Notes: generated from the sequence alone by a model not told the origin. DNA of 64,000 bases from an uncultured Saprospiraceae bacterium (GCA_937959115.1 CALGAW010000049.1:37593-101592), one strand, 5' to 3'; positions 17,741 through 26,568 are shown, counted from the first letter of the stretch. A program made the numbers and translations.

Positions 17741-18502
17741 TTATACTTCAACAACCTCCATACGCTCGACTATTTCTCTAGAAAGAGCAAGGTAATCTTT
17801 TGCACCGTTGCTTCGTTTGTTGTAGCTAAAGATATCTTGCCCAGAAGCTGGAGCCTCCGCCAGTGCTACATTATCTCGAATAAACGTTTTAAATACTCGA
17901 TCACCGAAGTGTTTTTGAATGGTTTCTACAACATCTCTATTCAGTACTTTTCTAGAATCATACATCGTGGGAATCACGCCACCAATTGTCAGTTTTTTAT
18001 TCAGTCTGAAGCGTACTTTATCCACCACCTGCTTGATCTTTACGAGTCCTTGCAATGCTAAGAACTGAGTTTGTAGCGGGATCATAACTGTATGACTAGA
18101 AGTCAGTGCATTCAATGTTAATAGGCCAAGGGATGGTGGACAATCGATAATGATATAATCGTAATTAAGTAAATGTGGATCGATGAGTTCTCTTAGGATA
18201 AATTCTCTACCCGCTTCATTGATCAGTTCCATTTCTGCTCCGCTTAAATCAAGTGAGCTGGTAACAATATCAAATCCTTCTCTGTATTCGATTGGTTCTA
18301 GTTCAGCTTCGCCTCTCATTGATTCGTAGATGGTTACTTTTGGTCTGCCGAGTCCCAGCGAAAGGGTTAGATTTGCTTGAGGGTCAAGGTCAATCAACAG
18401 TACACGTCTACCTAATTCTACCAGCCCTGCACCAATACTGATTGCACTGGTCGTCTTACCTACTCCTCCTTTGTGGTTCAACAGGGATATAACAAATGCC
18501 AT
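17741..18502 (-). CDS. parA: ParA/Soj family ATPase
   Basis: This 253-residue ATPase has the deviant Walker A motif KGGVGKTTSA at 11-20, the A' motif LLIDLDPQANL near residue 36 and the Walker B-type IIIDCPPSLG near residue 117. No N-terminal helix-turn-helix is present, so it is of the Soj/type Ib class that binds DNA non-specifically when ATP-bound and positions a cargo. Downstream is a ribbon-helix-helix partner rather than a ParB. Upstream is a 609-bp non-coding region with repeats. The cargo could be the chromosome origin or, given the flanking genes, an envelope machine; the sequence does not decide. Confidence 0.93.
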   Translation of the reverse strand: MAFVISLLNHKGGVGKTTSAISIGAGLVELGRRVLLIDLDPQANLTLSLGLGRPKVTIYESMRGEAELEPIEYREGFDIVTSSLDLSGAEMELINEAGREFILRELIDPHLLNYDYIIIDCPPSLGLLTLNALTSSHTVMIPLQTQFLALQGLVKIKQVVDKVRFRLNKKLTIGGVIPTMYDSRKVLNRDVVETIQKHFGDRVFKTFIRDNVALAEAPASGQDIFSYNKRSNGAKDYLALSREIVERMEVVEV

Positions 18503-18701
18503 ATTTTTTTAATTATTTGAAATTCAGACAACTATCTAAAATCTTGTCGATAATAATATATAGCTGCACAATTATACAAAGATGCACTTTTTTGAGTGTA
18601 GATGAAACTCGAAATGTTAATAATTATCAACATTATGTGGAAAATCTATAAAAACGAACTTTAAAATGATATTGCCTCGTTTTAAAAGAATTAGCTGATT
18701 T

Positions 18702-18720
18702 AATTTTGATATACAAAATT
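18702..18720. promoter_or_regulatory. Perfect palindrome, candidate operator upstream of parA
   Basis: AATTTTG (18702-18708) and CAAAATT (18714-18720) are exact reverse complements around ATATA. The left arm contains a TAATTTTG word that matches the -7 consensus (18701-18708). Confidence 0.4.
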
Positions 18721-18786
18721 CGAGTTGTACTGTTATTTTTTTTGGATAGAGAAAGCAAAAAACCACTAATTCACAAAACAGCACAT

Positions 18787-18820
18787 AAAAAAACAGGGCT
18801 CACATAAATGCGATGCCCTG
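18787..18820 (-). terminator. Minus-strand terminator with no upstream minus-strand gene
   Basis: CAGGGC (18794-18799) pairs with GCCCTG (18815-18820), with a further small CAT/ATG stem inside. Seven A precede it on the plus strand (18787-18793), i.e. a T-run after the stem on the minus strand. The gene to the right, radA, runs the other way, so this would end a small RNA or antisense transcript. Confidence 0.55.
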
Positions 18821-19096
18821 TAACCCCAAAAAAACAATATAAAACTATGTTACTATCCAAAACAGCTTGCTTAAGGCTGCTTCCCAATTTATCCGTAATT
18901 TGATCGGAAATTTTAAGGAGAAGCTTCGTTTAAGCTCCTTTTAAATTGCCTCGTTATTTCCTAAATACACACTTTTGACGAGGCTATATCTAAAAGTCAC
19001 ACGCAAGATATACTTTTTTTTTAAAAAAAACACTTTTTTTATTTCTCTTACATTAAAATATTCCTCAAAAAGCACTGTTATTACTGATTTTACTGT

Positions 19097-19104
19097 TAAT
19101 TTTG
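19097..19104 (+). promoter_or_regulatory. Candidate -7 promoter box of radA
   Basis: TAATTTTG is a perfect TAnnTTTG match only 7 nt before the ATG at 19112, which would give an almost leaderless transcript if used. Confidence 0.4.
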
Positions 19105-19111
19105 AATTGAA

Positions 19112-20482
19112 ATGGCGAAAGTAAAAATATCTTTTTTTTGTAAAAATTGTGGAAATGCTTCCCCTAAATGGGTCGGAAAATGCCCTTCATGTAACGAGTG
19201 GAACACTTATGTTGAAGAAGTAATTTCTAAAAAAGAAAGCACACCAACTCCAAGATCTTGGACCAATACGGAACAAAAAACAATTGTACCGATTCCCCTT
19301 CAAGAAGTGCAAGGTGGCAAAACACTCAGAATGCCAACTCCAGATAAAGAACTCAATCGAGTTTTGGGCGGTGGCATTGTAGCAGGATCAGTTATATTAA
19401 TAGGTGGACAACCAGGTATCGGTAAATCAACCCTCATCCTTCAAACTGCACTTAGACTTAAGCACAAAATCCTCTACGTTACTGGGGAGGAAAGCGAGGA
19501 ACAGATTAAAATGCGTGCAGAACGAATTGGTATAAGTAATCAATCTTGTTATATCATCACAGAAACCGACACCCAAAAATTGTTTAAACAGTTCGCTCAA
19601 CTTCAGCCAGAGCTCCTAGTGATCGATTCTATCCAAACATTATCTTCTCCCTTTTTAGAATCACCGCAAGGAAGTGTCTCCCAAATCCGAGAATGTGCTG
19701 GGCAACTGCAACGCCTTGCTAAAGAAACAGGAGTGCCTGTCATCGTCATTGGACACATCACAAAGGAAGGCTCCATTGCAGGTCCAAAGCTCCTAGAACA
19801 CATCGTTGACACCGTCCTTCAATTTGAAGGCGATCAACATTACACCTATCGGATTTTGAGAACCATCAAAAACAGATATGGATCAACAGCTGAACTCGGC
19901 ATCTACGAAATGAGAGCGGATGGCCTTCGAGAAGTTAGTAATCCGTCTGAACTCCTACTCAACCAAAAAGAAGAGGAACTAAGCGGAAGCGCCGTATGTG
20001 CCACCCTTGAAGGCATTCGCCCCATGCTAGTAGAAACCCAAGCCCTTGTCAGCACAGCAGTTTATGGCAATCCGCAACGTTCTGCTAACGGATTTGATAT
20101 GAGAAGACTCAGTATGCTACTCGCCGTACTCGAAAAACGCTGTGGTTTTCAGTTTGGGCTAAATGACGTGTTTCTCAACATCGCGGGTGGATTAAAAATT
20201 GATGATCCTGCCATCGATCTAGCCGTCGTCTCTGCACTCGTTTCTTCCTTGCAGGACATCGTAGTCCCCGGTAATTTCTGCTTCGCAGGTGAAGTTGGAT
20301 TGAGTGGTGAAATTCGTGCCGTCACTCGCATTGACCAAAGAATTCAGGAAGCGGATCGACTTGGTTTCAAGGAAATTTTTATTTCTAAGTATAATTTAAA
20401 AGGATTAGATCAATCTAAATACGCCATTAAAATAAATACGGTAGCAAAAGTAGATGAACTTGCAGAACAATTGTTTGGCTAA
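19112..20482 (+). CDS. radA: DNA repair protein RadA/Sms
   Basis: RadA is a RecA-like branch-migration ATPase/helicase acting in recombinational repair. All parts are present in 456 residues: the zinc finger C10-x2-C13...C24-x2-C27, Walker A GQPGIGKST at 99-107, the RadA-specific KNRYG motif at 253-257, and a C-terminal Lon-protease-like domain (about 270-456, with GFDMRRLSMLLAVLEKR and ALVSSLQDIVVP). The start is fixed by the zinc finger close to the N-terminus. It stands alone, divergent from parA, with 96 nt before the next gene. Confidence 0.96.
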   Translation: MAKVKISFFCKNCGNASPKWVGKCPSCNEWNTYVEEVISKKESTPTPRSWTNTEQKTIVPIPLQEVQGGKTLRMPTPDKELNRVLGGGIVAGSVILIGGQPGIGKSTLILQTALRLKHKILYVTGEESEEQIKMRAERIGISNQSCYIITETDTQKLFKQFAQLQPELLVIDSIQTLSSPFLESPQGSVSQIRECAGQLQRLAKETGVPVIVIGHITKEGSIAGPKLLEHIVDTVLQFEGDQHYTYRILRTIKNRYGSTAELGIYEMRADGLREVSNPSELLLNQKEEELSGSAVCATLEGIRPMLVETQALVSTAVYGNPQRSANGFDMRRLSMLLAVLEKRCGFQFGLNDVFLNIAGGLKIDDPAIDLAVVSALVSSLQDIVVPGNFCFAGEVGLSGEIRAVTRIDQRIQEADRLGFKEIFISKYNLKGLDQSKYAIKINTVAKVDELAEQLFG

Positions 20483-20539
20483 AAAATTCGAATTCACCTT
20501 GTTTTAAAGGGAATTTACGACATTTCAGATTTAATGTGT

Positions 20540-20547
20540 TATTTTTG
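20540..20547 (+). promoter_or_regulatory. Candidate -7 promoter box of the M28 peptidase gene
   Basis: TATTTTTG, a perfect TAnnTTTG match, 31 nt before the ATG at 20579. Confidence 0.5.
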
Positions 20548-20578
20548 TACTCTTTAATACAATCTATAAAATTGGGCT

Positions 20579-22057
20579 ATGAATAAAATAATAAGCGTTT
20601 TGTTGATCTCGCTGATGGGAATGACTCTAAATGCACAAAAGAGTGATAAGGCTATCGTAAAAAAGAATTATGATGCTCAATCAATGAAACGCCATGTTTA
20701 TTATCTGGCCTCAGATGAATTAAAAGGTAGAAATACGCCTTCAGTAGGGCAGGAACTTGCGGCCCAATACATTAAAAAGGAGTTTGTTCAGTATGGAGTA
20801 AAACCTGTTGCCGGATCCTACTTTCAAGATGTGCCCATGCGTTTGGCAAAACCGATGGCGGAAGGCAATATCAAGATCGGTGAAAAATCACTCAATTTTC
20901 CTAAGGACTTCATTATGATGGATGCAGAAAACGTGGCCATGGATGGGGAACTTGTTTTTGTGAATTACGGAACTGCAGAAGATTATAAAACGGTAGCAAA
21001 TGTAGAAGGTAAGATCGCCGTCATGTTATGTGGTTCGAAATCGGAATCTAACCCACGAATGTGGTTTAGAATGACGGATGAGAAACAGCAGCTAGCAAAA
21101 GAACAAGGGGCAATCGGAGTCATAGAACTGTTTCACTCTACACGTTTTCCATGGAAATATATTGCTGGTCGAGTAAGCAAACCCCAAGTAGTTATTGATG
21201 TGTCTGCAAATAAAATGGGTGCCCTACCTCACTTTTGGGTAAATGCTTCTGAAGCAGAAATCGTGAACTTATTTAAACAACCTTCAACAGTAAATATTGA
21301 GACAAAAGGTATTGACAATAATCGCTTTAATGTGAAGAATGTGGTTGGAATGGTAGAAGGAACTGACCCTAAACTAAAAGAGGAATACATTATCTATTCT
21401 GCTCATTACGATCATGTAGGCGTTGGTGCTCCTGATGCTCGAGGCGATAGTATTTACAATGGTGCCCGTGACAATGCTGCGGGTACTGCTGCTGTGCTAA
21501 ATGCAGCAGCAAACATTGCAAAACACCCGACGAAGCGATCCGCTCTTTTTGTATTGTTTACAGGAGAAGAAAAAGGCCTGTTGGGCAGCTCTCATTTTGT
21601 CGACAATGCCCCAGTACCGTTAGAGAAAATTGCTTATTGCTTTAACATTGACGGGGCAGGGTACAACGACACCAAAGTGATTACGGTAATCGGCTTAGAA
21701 CGTACAACAGTGCGCAATCATTTTGAAACTGCATGCAAAACCTTTAAGCTGAAAGCAATTCAAGACAAAATGCCTGAACAAAACCTGTTTGACCGTTCTG
21801 ACAATGTAAATTTTGCTAGAAAAGGTATTCCTGCACCTACATTCAGCCTCGGAATCACATCGTTTGATGATGAAATCATCAAGTACTACCACCAAGCTGG
21901 TGACAATCCCAATACCATGGATTATAAGTACTTAACAAAGTACTGCAAATCCTTCATTTATGCGGGTCGTTTGATTGCCAATGATCCTGCAAAACACTTT
22001 TGGGTGAAGGGTGATAAGTATTATGATGCTGGTGTGAAATTGTATGGTCAGCCTTAG
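20579..22057 (+). CDS. Secreted M28 family zinc aminopeptidase
   Basis: A signal peptide (MNKIISVLLISLMGMTLNA) precedes a 470-residue exported protein. The region at about 90-240 fits a protease-associated (PA) insert. The M28 metal ligands are recognisable in order: SAHYDHVG (His), ARDNAAGTAAVL (Asp), TGEEKGLLGS (Glu-Glu), FNIDGAGYN (Asp) and YYHQAGDNPN (His). It should remove N-terminal amino acids in the periplasm or outside the cell. No T9SS C-terminal sorting domain is visible, so periplasmic location is more likely. Single gene with its own promoter box. Confidence 0.92.
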   Translation: MNKIISVLLISLMGMTLNAQKSDKAIVKKNYDAQSMKRHVYYLASDELKGRNTPSVGQELAAQYIKKEFVQYGVKPVAGSYFQDVPMRLAKPMAEGNIKIGEKSLNFPKDFIMMDAENVAMDGELVFVNYGTAEDYKTVANVEGKIAVMLCGSKSESNPRMWFRMTDEKQQLAKEQGAIGVIELFHSTRFPWKYIAGRVSKPQVVIDVSANKMGALPHFWVNASEAEIVNLFKQPSTVNIETKGIDNNRFNVKNVVGMVEGTDPKLKEEYIIYSAHYDHVGVGAPDARGDSIYNGARDNAAGTAAVLNAAANIAKHPTKRSALFVLFTGEEKGLLGSSHFVDNAPVPLEKIAYCFNIDGAGYNDTKVITVIGLERTTVRNHFETACKTFKLKAIQDKMPEQNLFDRSDNVNFARKGIPAPTFSLGITSFDDEIIKYYHQAGDNPNTMDYKYLTKYCKSFIYAGRLIANDPAKHFWVKGDKYYDAGVKLYGQP

Positions 22058-22140
22058 AAGGGAATATCGAATACCAAATGAAGAATGAATTATGGAGGAA
22101 GGAAAGGGATTAAGAAAGAAAATTCAACCTTATACAAAAC
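22056..22140. repeat. Copy of a degenerate TATCGAAT/GAAGAA-rich intergenic element
   Basis: GGGAATATCGAATACCAAAT followed by purine-rich GAAGAATGAA and GGAGGAAGGAAAGG. Related word order occurs at 26448-26495 and 40528-40572. It fills the start of the gap before the DUF6157 gene. Confidence 0.35.
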
Positions 22141-22177
22141 GGATACCTGTGATTTAATTCATCAATCATTAAAGACA

Positions 22178-22585
22178 ATGGCTTACAAAAATACATTGAT
22201 TACAATTGCTCCGGACTGTCCAGTGGAAGAGAGTGAGTTGCCTGTTGCTAAGAAGAAAAAGCCTGCGCACTTACATGAATATGAGTTGCTCACTGCACAG
22301 CCTTATGTGTTAGATCACAAGTCACTTATATTTGAGGTGTATCTCCTAAAGAAGGAGCTAGAAGATCTATCTGAAGATGAACGCCAAGCGATATGGGACA
22401 CGCTACACTCAAAAGGACAACCCTGTATGCGGGCTTCTGCACTATGTAAGCGATACGGTTTTGGTGCCCACTATAACGATGAAGGCAAAATCGCTGTTTA
22501 TCCAATCGAGTCTGCCGAATACCAAAAGCTCGTTGCTGATCCTGCAATTGAGAAACGGCCTGCCATGCGTTCCAAAAGAAAGTAG
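22178..22585 (+). CDS. DUF6157 family protein
   Basis: The start at 22178 gives MAYKNTLITIAPDCPVEES, the conserved opening of DUF6157 (T.I.IAPDCPv..sevP). An in-frame ATG at 22085 would add 31 residues encoded by a degenerate intergenic repeat and is rejected. The 135-residue protein continues with KPAHLHEYELLTAQPY and LIFEVYLLKKEL, then a conserved CMRASALCKRYGFGAHYN. It is cytoplasmic. The family has no assigned function. Confidence 0.85.
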   Translation: MAYKNTLITIAPDCPVEESELPVAKKKKPAHLHEYELLTAQPYVLDHKSLIFEVYLLKKELEDLSEDERQAIWDTLHSKGQPCMRASALCKRYGFGAHYNDEGKIAVYPIESAEYQKLVADPAIEKRPAMRSKRK

Positions 22586-22885
22586 AGAGAATTCGCAAAT
22601 TTCCTACTCGTATACAACACCTCCTCAAGATATTTCCATAAGGTTGAATTGCATTCGTTTGACCCTGAAGTACTAAAGCCGCCAGGTTAAGCCGTAAAAC
22701 CTATTGTATTGTAACACCTTTATATACTAGTGTTAATGCTCTGGTTTGAAATAACATCTAAGCCGTTTAAAAACAATACCTAAGACAAAAAAAGCGACTA
22801 CAGTGATGCAGTCGCTTACATAATTTATATCAGCTTACAGAAAGGAGTGAATAAAATCCGTTCGTACAGCAGTTGTTTTATTTTC
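22586..22885. other. Spacer between convergent genes containing the terminator of the coaX operon
   Basis: No coding signal. The only clear element is the minus-strand terminator at 22787-22817. Confidence 0.6.
22787..22817 (-). terminator. Rho-independent terminator of the coaX-OMP-TPR operon
   Basis: AAGCGACT (22792-22799) and AGTCGCTT (22810-22817) form a perfect 8-bp stem with a 10-nt loop; seven T follow on the minus strand (22793-22787). It lies 70 nt after the TPR gene's stop. Confidence 0.85.
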
Positions 22886-24283
22886 CTAGTAACCTTTTAC
22901 CGTTTTAATGGTAACACTTTCCCCAATCCAGCAACCAACGTTTGTCGATTGTCCGTCTTTAAGGCTTCTTTGGAACGCTTGTTCCTTAGTTGGTTTATAG
23001 CTGGCATACTTGGCAATTTTGCTTTGCACTTCACCTGCCAGTGAAGGGTCAACTGATTTTGCTTTGTACCATTTGTCAATGGCAGCAAGGTAGGCTAGTC
23101 GACTTCCCCAGTCATCTGTCTTAGTTGCGCATCGGCTAGCACCAGCAGCGTAGATATTACCGATCAACATGTAAGGCTTACCTGAACCAGGCATGTGAGG
23201 AATTGCTTGTTTAGCATATTTTCTTGCTTCAGAATATTTCTTTGTTTTGTAAGCACTCGTCTGAGCAGCGGCGTAGTAGTATTTCCCTTTTCTTGCAGGG
23301 TCAGTTGCTTCATTAGCTGCTTGAGCGTAGAGTCGAACAGCCTCTGCGTAATTTCCAGCATCATACGCTTCTTTTGCTTTGTTAGCAGTTGGCGTAAGTT
23401 TTGGAGTTTTTGCAGCATTTATCGCTGCCTGTTTTGCTCTGTTTTCGGCATTTACTGCATCTACTCTAGACTTATCTTTTGCTTTAATCTCAGCAACAAC
23501 AGGTTCAGATTCTGTGCAACCTGCTCTAACTAACTCTTGGTATACAGCTCGGTATACTTCAGGGTTGTTTTTATCTGCTTCATATTTAGCAATAATGTCT
23601 GCTTTGAAGTAATCACAATCGAAGATATTTCTTTCAATTACAGTAAACTGTTCTGTGATTCCAGCTTTCGCTTTCTCGAATTTAGCAGCCTTTTTTTCAT
23701 TGTTTGCAATGTTGTGATCAACAATCGCCATCATTTTTGCATGAACCGCTCTTGCTTCTGTTTTATCAATGTTTTTGTTACGGTACATGTCTACCGTATT
23801 ACTTGCAAAAGGAACGAGTAGAAAGTCTTTTGTTTTATTACCTTCTGTTTCAATAGACTCTTTGAATGTAGCAAAAACGTCCTTTTCATCAGCGCCCATA
23901 TAAAACATGTTGTATCCTTTTCTTCCTAGGATGGCACCTCTCTTCCCAAAGCATTCAATACGTTGATCGAACAACTTATAAACCATGTCCGTGTATTCTG
24001 CTTTTTTTGCTTCATCGGTTTCTTTTTCAATTTTATCTTTATAGATTTTTACCCCGTCAATGAAATGCTTTTCAGACCCAGAAGGTGCAGCTAAAAACAC
24101 TTTTTGCCAAAGAGGAAATGCTTCTTCGTAGTTTTTAGCTTTCACATAGTCGCGGTATAAAACATGATTTTGAATAGCAGCAAGGCTATCTTTTCCTTTA
24201 CCCCAACCTTGACATCCTTGAGAAAATGCGGTGGAGGCGATTAAAACTGAGGCTAGCAGTAAGATGATCTTGTGTACTTTCAT
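22886..24283 (-). CDS. Exported TPR-repeat protein
   Basis: MKVHKIILLLASVLIASTAFS is a signal peptide, with cleavage likely before QGCQGWGKG. The 440-residue mature protein is almost wholly helical. Tetratricopeptide pattern is clear in EAYDAGNYAEAVRLYAQAA and YYAAAQTSAYKTKKYSEARK (about residues 300-365), with weaker repeats at 45-75. Such proteins are standard third members of the coaX operon in Bacteroidota, probably a periplasmic or outer-membrane-associated scaffold. It follows the outer membrane protein gene by 8 nt. No enzyme motif. Confidence 0.88.
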   Translation of the reverse strand: MKVHKIILLLASVLIASTAFSQGCQGWGKGKDSLAAIQNHVLYRDYVKAKNYEEAFPLWQKVFLAAPSGSEKHFIDGVKIYKDKIEKETDEAKKAEYTDMVYKLFDQRIECFGKRGAILGRKGYNMFYMGADEKDVFATFKESIETEGNKTKDFLLVPFASNTVDMYRNKNIDKTEARAVHAKMMAIVDHNIANNEKKAAKFEKAKAGITEQFTVIERNIFDCDYFKADIIAKYEADKNNPEVYRAVYQELVRAGCTESEPVVAEIKAKDKSRVDAVNAENRAKQAAINAAKTPKLTPTANKAKEAYDAGNYAEAVRLYAQAANEATDPARKGKYYYAAAQTSAYKTKKYSEARKYAKQAIPHMPGSGKPYMLIGNIYAAGASRCATKTDDWGSRLAYLAAIDKWYKAKSVDPSLAGEVQSKIAKYASYKPTKEQAFQRSLKDGQSTNVGCWIGESVTIKTVKGY

Positions 24284-24291
24284 AATTTAAA

Positions 24292-25647
24292 TTACTTGTA
24301 TTTACGTTTATAGAACCAAGTGTTATCATTCAAGGTGAAAGCCAATGTTGCTTTTATGTAATTTTCTTCAATGATATCCGGCGTTCCGATTTTTCCTAAT
24401 TCAACTCCCATGTTTACGTGGGTATATTTGTTCCCACCAGGAAGAATAACTATTGGTAACCCAAATCCAAAAGTTATGCCATAATTGGTCAACTGATTGT
24501 TCCCAACCACTCTTGGATCTGTATGATAAAATGCTCCAATTCGGTAGCTAATACGCTTTTGATAGGCTTCAAATGCTCCTTGGTCTGGTGTAATTTCTGC
24601 TCCAAAACCGACTTTATAAGAGAAATTCAAATCATCTAAATGGTTAGGGCTTGAAAAGGTATTCCAGGTCGTTCCTTCATAATTCAAACCAAGTTTCCAC
24701 TTCGATTGTTTAGTTAAACCGACTCCAAAACTAAAGGTAGAAGGCAACTGCATTTGATCTTTCCTGTTTACTACATTTGAGATTGTATCGGTATACCTGA
24801 CTCCGTCGCTGAAGTTTTGTCTTATATATAGTTGGTGCGCTTTAGATGTTGCTTTTACACCAGGAGTGAAAGTGGCACCAAAAGAAAGGTATGTTTTTTC
24901 TTTTCTCCGGTCTTTTTCAGCATCTTCGATCTTCTTGTCTATTCTTAATCTATACTGAAGACCAAGATCCATTAAGAAACCTTGTGTGTTGCTTTCATCT
25001 CTCAACTCATCTACAAGTGAAAGTGGGAGATCATTAAAGATCACTGTTTTATCGTCTCGAACACGTCCAAACAAGTAGTTGACATTAAATCCGAAAGCCA
25101 GGTTGTTATAATTTATCCCATTTCCATAGAATAACTTATACAATTGACCGTATCCTTGATTTCGATAAATGACTTCACCATAAATCGGACTTTCCGAGGA
25201 GGTCTCAATGTTATAACCTACATTTGAGTAAGGCGTTAATCCAAGGGCCATACCCCAATCAAAGGGATAATCTTTCTTAGTGGTCAACCGATTGATGGGA
25301 TTAAACACAGGAAAACCAAGTGCTACATAACTCAGATTTCCAGAAGAAGAGTTGGCAGTGGAGTCATTAGCAGTTCTCAACTCACCGAATCTGCCAAAAA
25401 CCCCCATCTCAAAAGCGGTATAGTTTAGGGTAGCGTAGCTAGCAGGGTTAGCGGGGTTAATATGATAAACACTGTTGAAAGTGGAGTAGACATTTCCCAT
25501 TGCACCCAAAGGAGCAAAATTTGAGTTTGCTAGATCACCCATTCCATATCTGGAATACGGAGAATTTAGCTGGGGTTGTGCCCACATAAACGTAAAACCC
25601 GTTAGTAAGATCAGCAGGGTAAAAACGTACTTAAGAAATTGATGCAT
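24292..25647 (-). CDS. Outer membrane beta-barrel protein of the coaX operon
   Basis: A signal peptide (MHQFLKYVFTLLILLTGFTFMWA) is followed by NSPYSRYGMGDLANSNFAPL, the usual opening of a Bacteroidota barrel family whose genes follow coaX. The remaining 400 residues alternate short amphipathic strands with aromatic ends, ending in WFYKRKYK. No plug or TonB box is seen. It may be a FadL-like or structural barrel; the substrate is unknown. The start overlaps the coaX end by 17 nt, so translation is coupled. Confidence 0.85.
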   Translation of the reverse strand: MHQFLKYVFTLLILLTGFTFMWAQPQLNSPYSRYGMGDLANSNFAPLGAMGNVYSTFNSVYHINPANPASYATLNYTAFEMGVFGRFGELRTANDSTANSSSGNLSYVALGFPVFNPINRLTTKKDYPFDWGMALGLTPYSNVGYNIETSSESPIYGEVIYRNQGYGQLYKLFYGNGINYNNLAFGFNVNYLFGRVRDDKTVIFNDLPLSLVDELRDESNTQGFLMDLGLQYRLRIDKKIEDAEKDRRKEKTYLSFGATFTPGVKATSKAHQLYIRQNFSDGVRYTDTISNVVNRKDQMQLPSTFSFGVGLTKQSKWKLGLNYEGTTWNTFSSPNHLDDLNFSYKVGFGAEITPDQGAFEAYQKRISYRIGAFYHTDPRVVGNNQLTNYGITFGFGLPIVILPGGNKYTHVNMGVELGKIGTPDIIEENYIKATLAFTLNDNTWFYKRKYK

Positions 25648-26362
25648 TATAATCTAGAATTTTATTTAATCCAATTAGGACCAAATTTGGAACCGCAAAT
25701 ATCTCACTTTTCAATTGAGATACAAAATATTCTGTGTCTCCACCGGTTATTATTATGTTAATTTTACCAAATTTGTCCTTATAACGTTGAATAAAGCCTT
25801 CAATCTCGTAGAGCGCGCCCAGTTGGGCACCGGTTCTCATACAAGTTTCTGTGCTATTTCCAATAAAAGATTCAATCTCTCGCCGTTTGATAAGCGGGAG
25901 ATTAGCTGTAAACTCATGCATTGCCTTATAACGAAGACGAATGCCAGGTGTTATTGTTCCTCCAAGATACTCTTTATCCTTTGTCAGAAATTCGATATTG
26001 ATACAGGTGCCGATATCAATAACCAGATTATGCTGGTTTGGATAAAGCTGATATGCGCCCATTACTGCTGCAATTCTGTCGTCACCGAGCGTTTCTGGAG
26101 TGGCATAACGATTTATTATCGGCAGCGGAGTTTTATAAGAAAGACTAATAAAATAAGCTTGTTTTTCAAGATACGCTTCAATAGAAGGATCCATTTTACC
26201 TACAGTAGATAGGATTACTTTTTTTACGCCATGCTCTTCAATAAACTCCTTATACCGTTCTACACTTGCTCGTTTCCAGACTTCTCTAAGAACAAGCTCC
26301 TCATTTCTAAAAAGGGCAATTTTGGAACTACTGTTTCCATTATCAATTGTCAAATTACTCAT
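25631..26362 (-). CDS. coaX: Type III pantothenate kinase
   Basis: CoaX catalyses the first step of coenzyme A synthesis and needs a monovalent cation; it is not inhibited by CoA. The phosphate-binding loop DNGNSSSKIA (7-16) and the second motif VIDIGTCINIEF (about 114) are those of the ASKHA fold; GGTITPGIRLRYKAM is the type III substrate region, and ITGGDTEYF lies near the C-terminus. Length 243 is normal. It heads the coaX-barrel-TPR operon, which ends at the terminator at 22787-22817. Confidence 0.93.
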   Translation of the reverse strand: MSNLTIDNGNSSSKIALFRNEELVLREVWKRASVERYKEFIEEHGVKKVILSTVGKMDPSIEAYLEKQAYFISLSYKTPLPIINRYATPETLGDDRIAAVMGAYQLYPNQHNLVIDIGTCINIEFLTKDKEYLGGTITPGIRLRYKAMHEFTANLPLIKRREIESFIGNSTETCMRTGAQLGALYEIEGFIQRYKDKFGKINIIITGGDTEYFVSQLKSEIFAVPNLVLIGLNKILDYNASIS

Positions 26363-26568
26363 GCGGGCATGTATTCAACTCAAAAAACGCTAAGAACGGG
26401 ATATTATTTCATAAAAAGAATCTTTTACAAAAATCTGACAGGATTAATTGAATATCGAATGTCGAACAAGGAATTTCGAAGGAGGAATAATTTAAACCAA
26501 TAAATCTGATTGTAGGGTAGGAAATGAGGTCGGGATTTTATCTTTATGGGATAAAAAAGCTTCTACCA
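26363..26568. other. Spacer with a degenerate TCGAA element
   Basis: Contains GAATATCGAATGTCGAACAA and GGAATTTCGAAGGAGG (26451-26489), a second copy of the word pattern at 22056-22140. No gene seen. Confidence 0.4.

Larger units (their letters stand above)
18671..18955 (+). repeat. Direct repeat ATTGCCTCGTT with an inverted third copy nearby
   Basis: The 11-mer occurs at 18671-18681 and 18945-18955. Its core GCCTCGT is inverted (ACGAGGC) at 18978-18984, pairing with the second copy as a 7-bp stem. Repeats upstream of parA would suit binding by the ribbon-helix-helix partner. Confidence 0.5.
18503..19111. other. Non-coding region upstream of parA with repeats, palindrome and hairpins (candidate centromere or origin-linked region)
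   Basis: 609 bp between divergent parA and radA hold no gene. Visible elements: ATTGCCTCGTT twice in direct orientation (18671-18681, 18945-18955); the reverse complement ACGAGGC at 18978-18984; the palindrome AATTTTG-N5-CAAAATT (18702-18720); two DnaA-box-like 9-mers side by side (18624-18632 and 18636-18644); a minus-strand terminator (18787-18820); and a stem region at 18914-18943. An A/T-tract lies at 19008-19040. I read it as a control region for the ParA system; origin function is only a possibility. Confidence 0.45.

Noticed and set aside
18624..18644. Replication origin called from DnaA-box-like 9-mers
   Set aside because: Only two boxes, one with a mismatch, and no dnaA, dnaN or gidA nearby; kept only as a possibility in the region note.
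22085..22177. Longer N-terminus for the DUF6157 protein
   Set aside because: The extra 31 codons lie in a degenerate intergenic element, while the second ATG gives the family's conserved opening.
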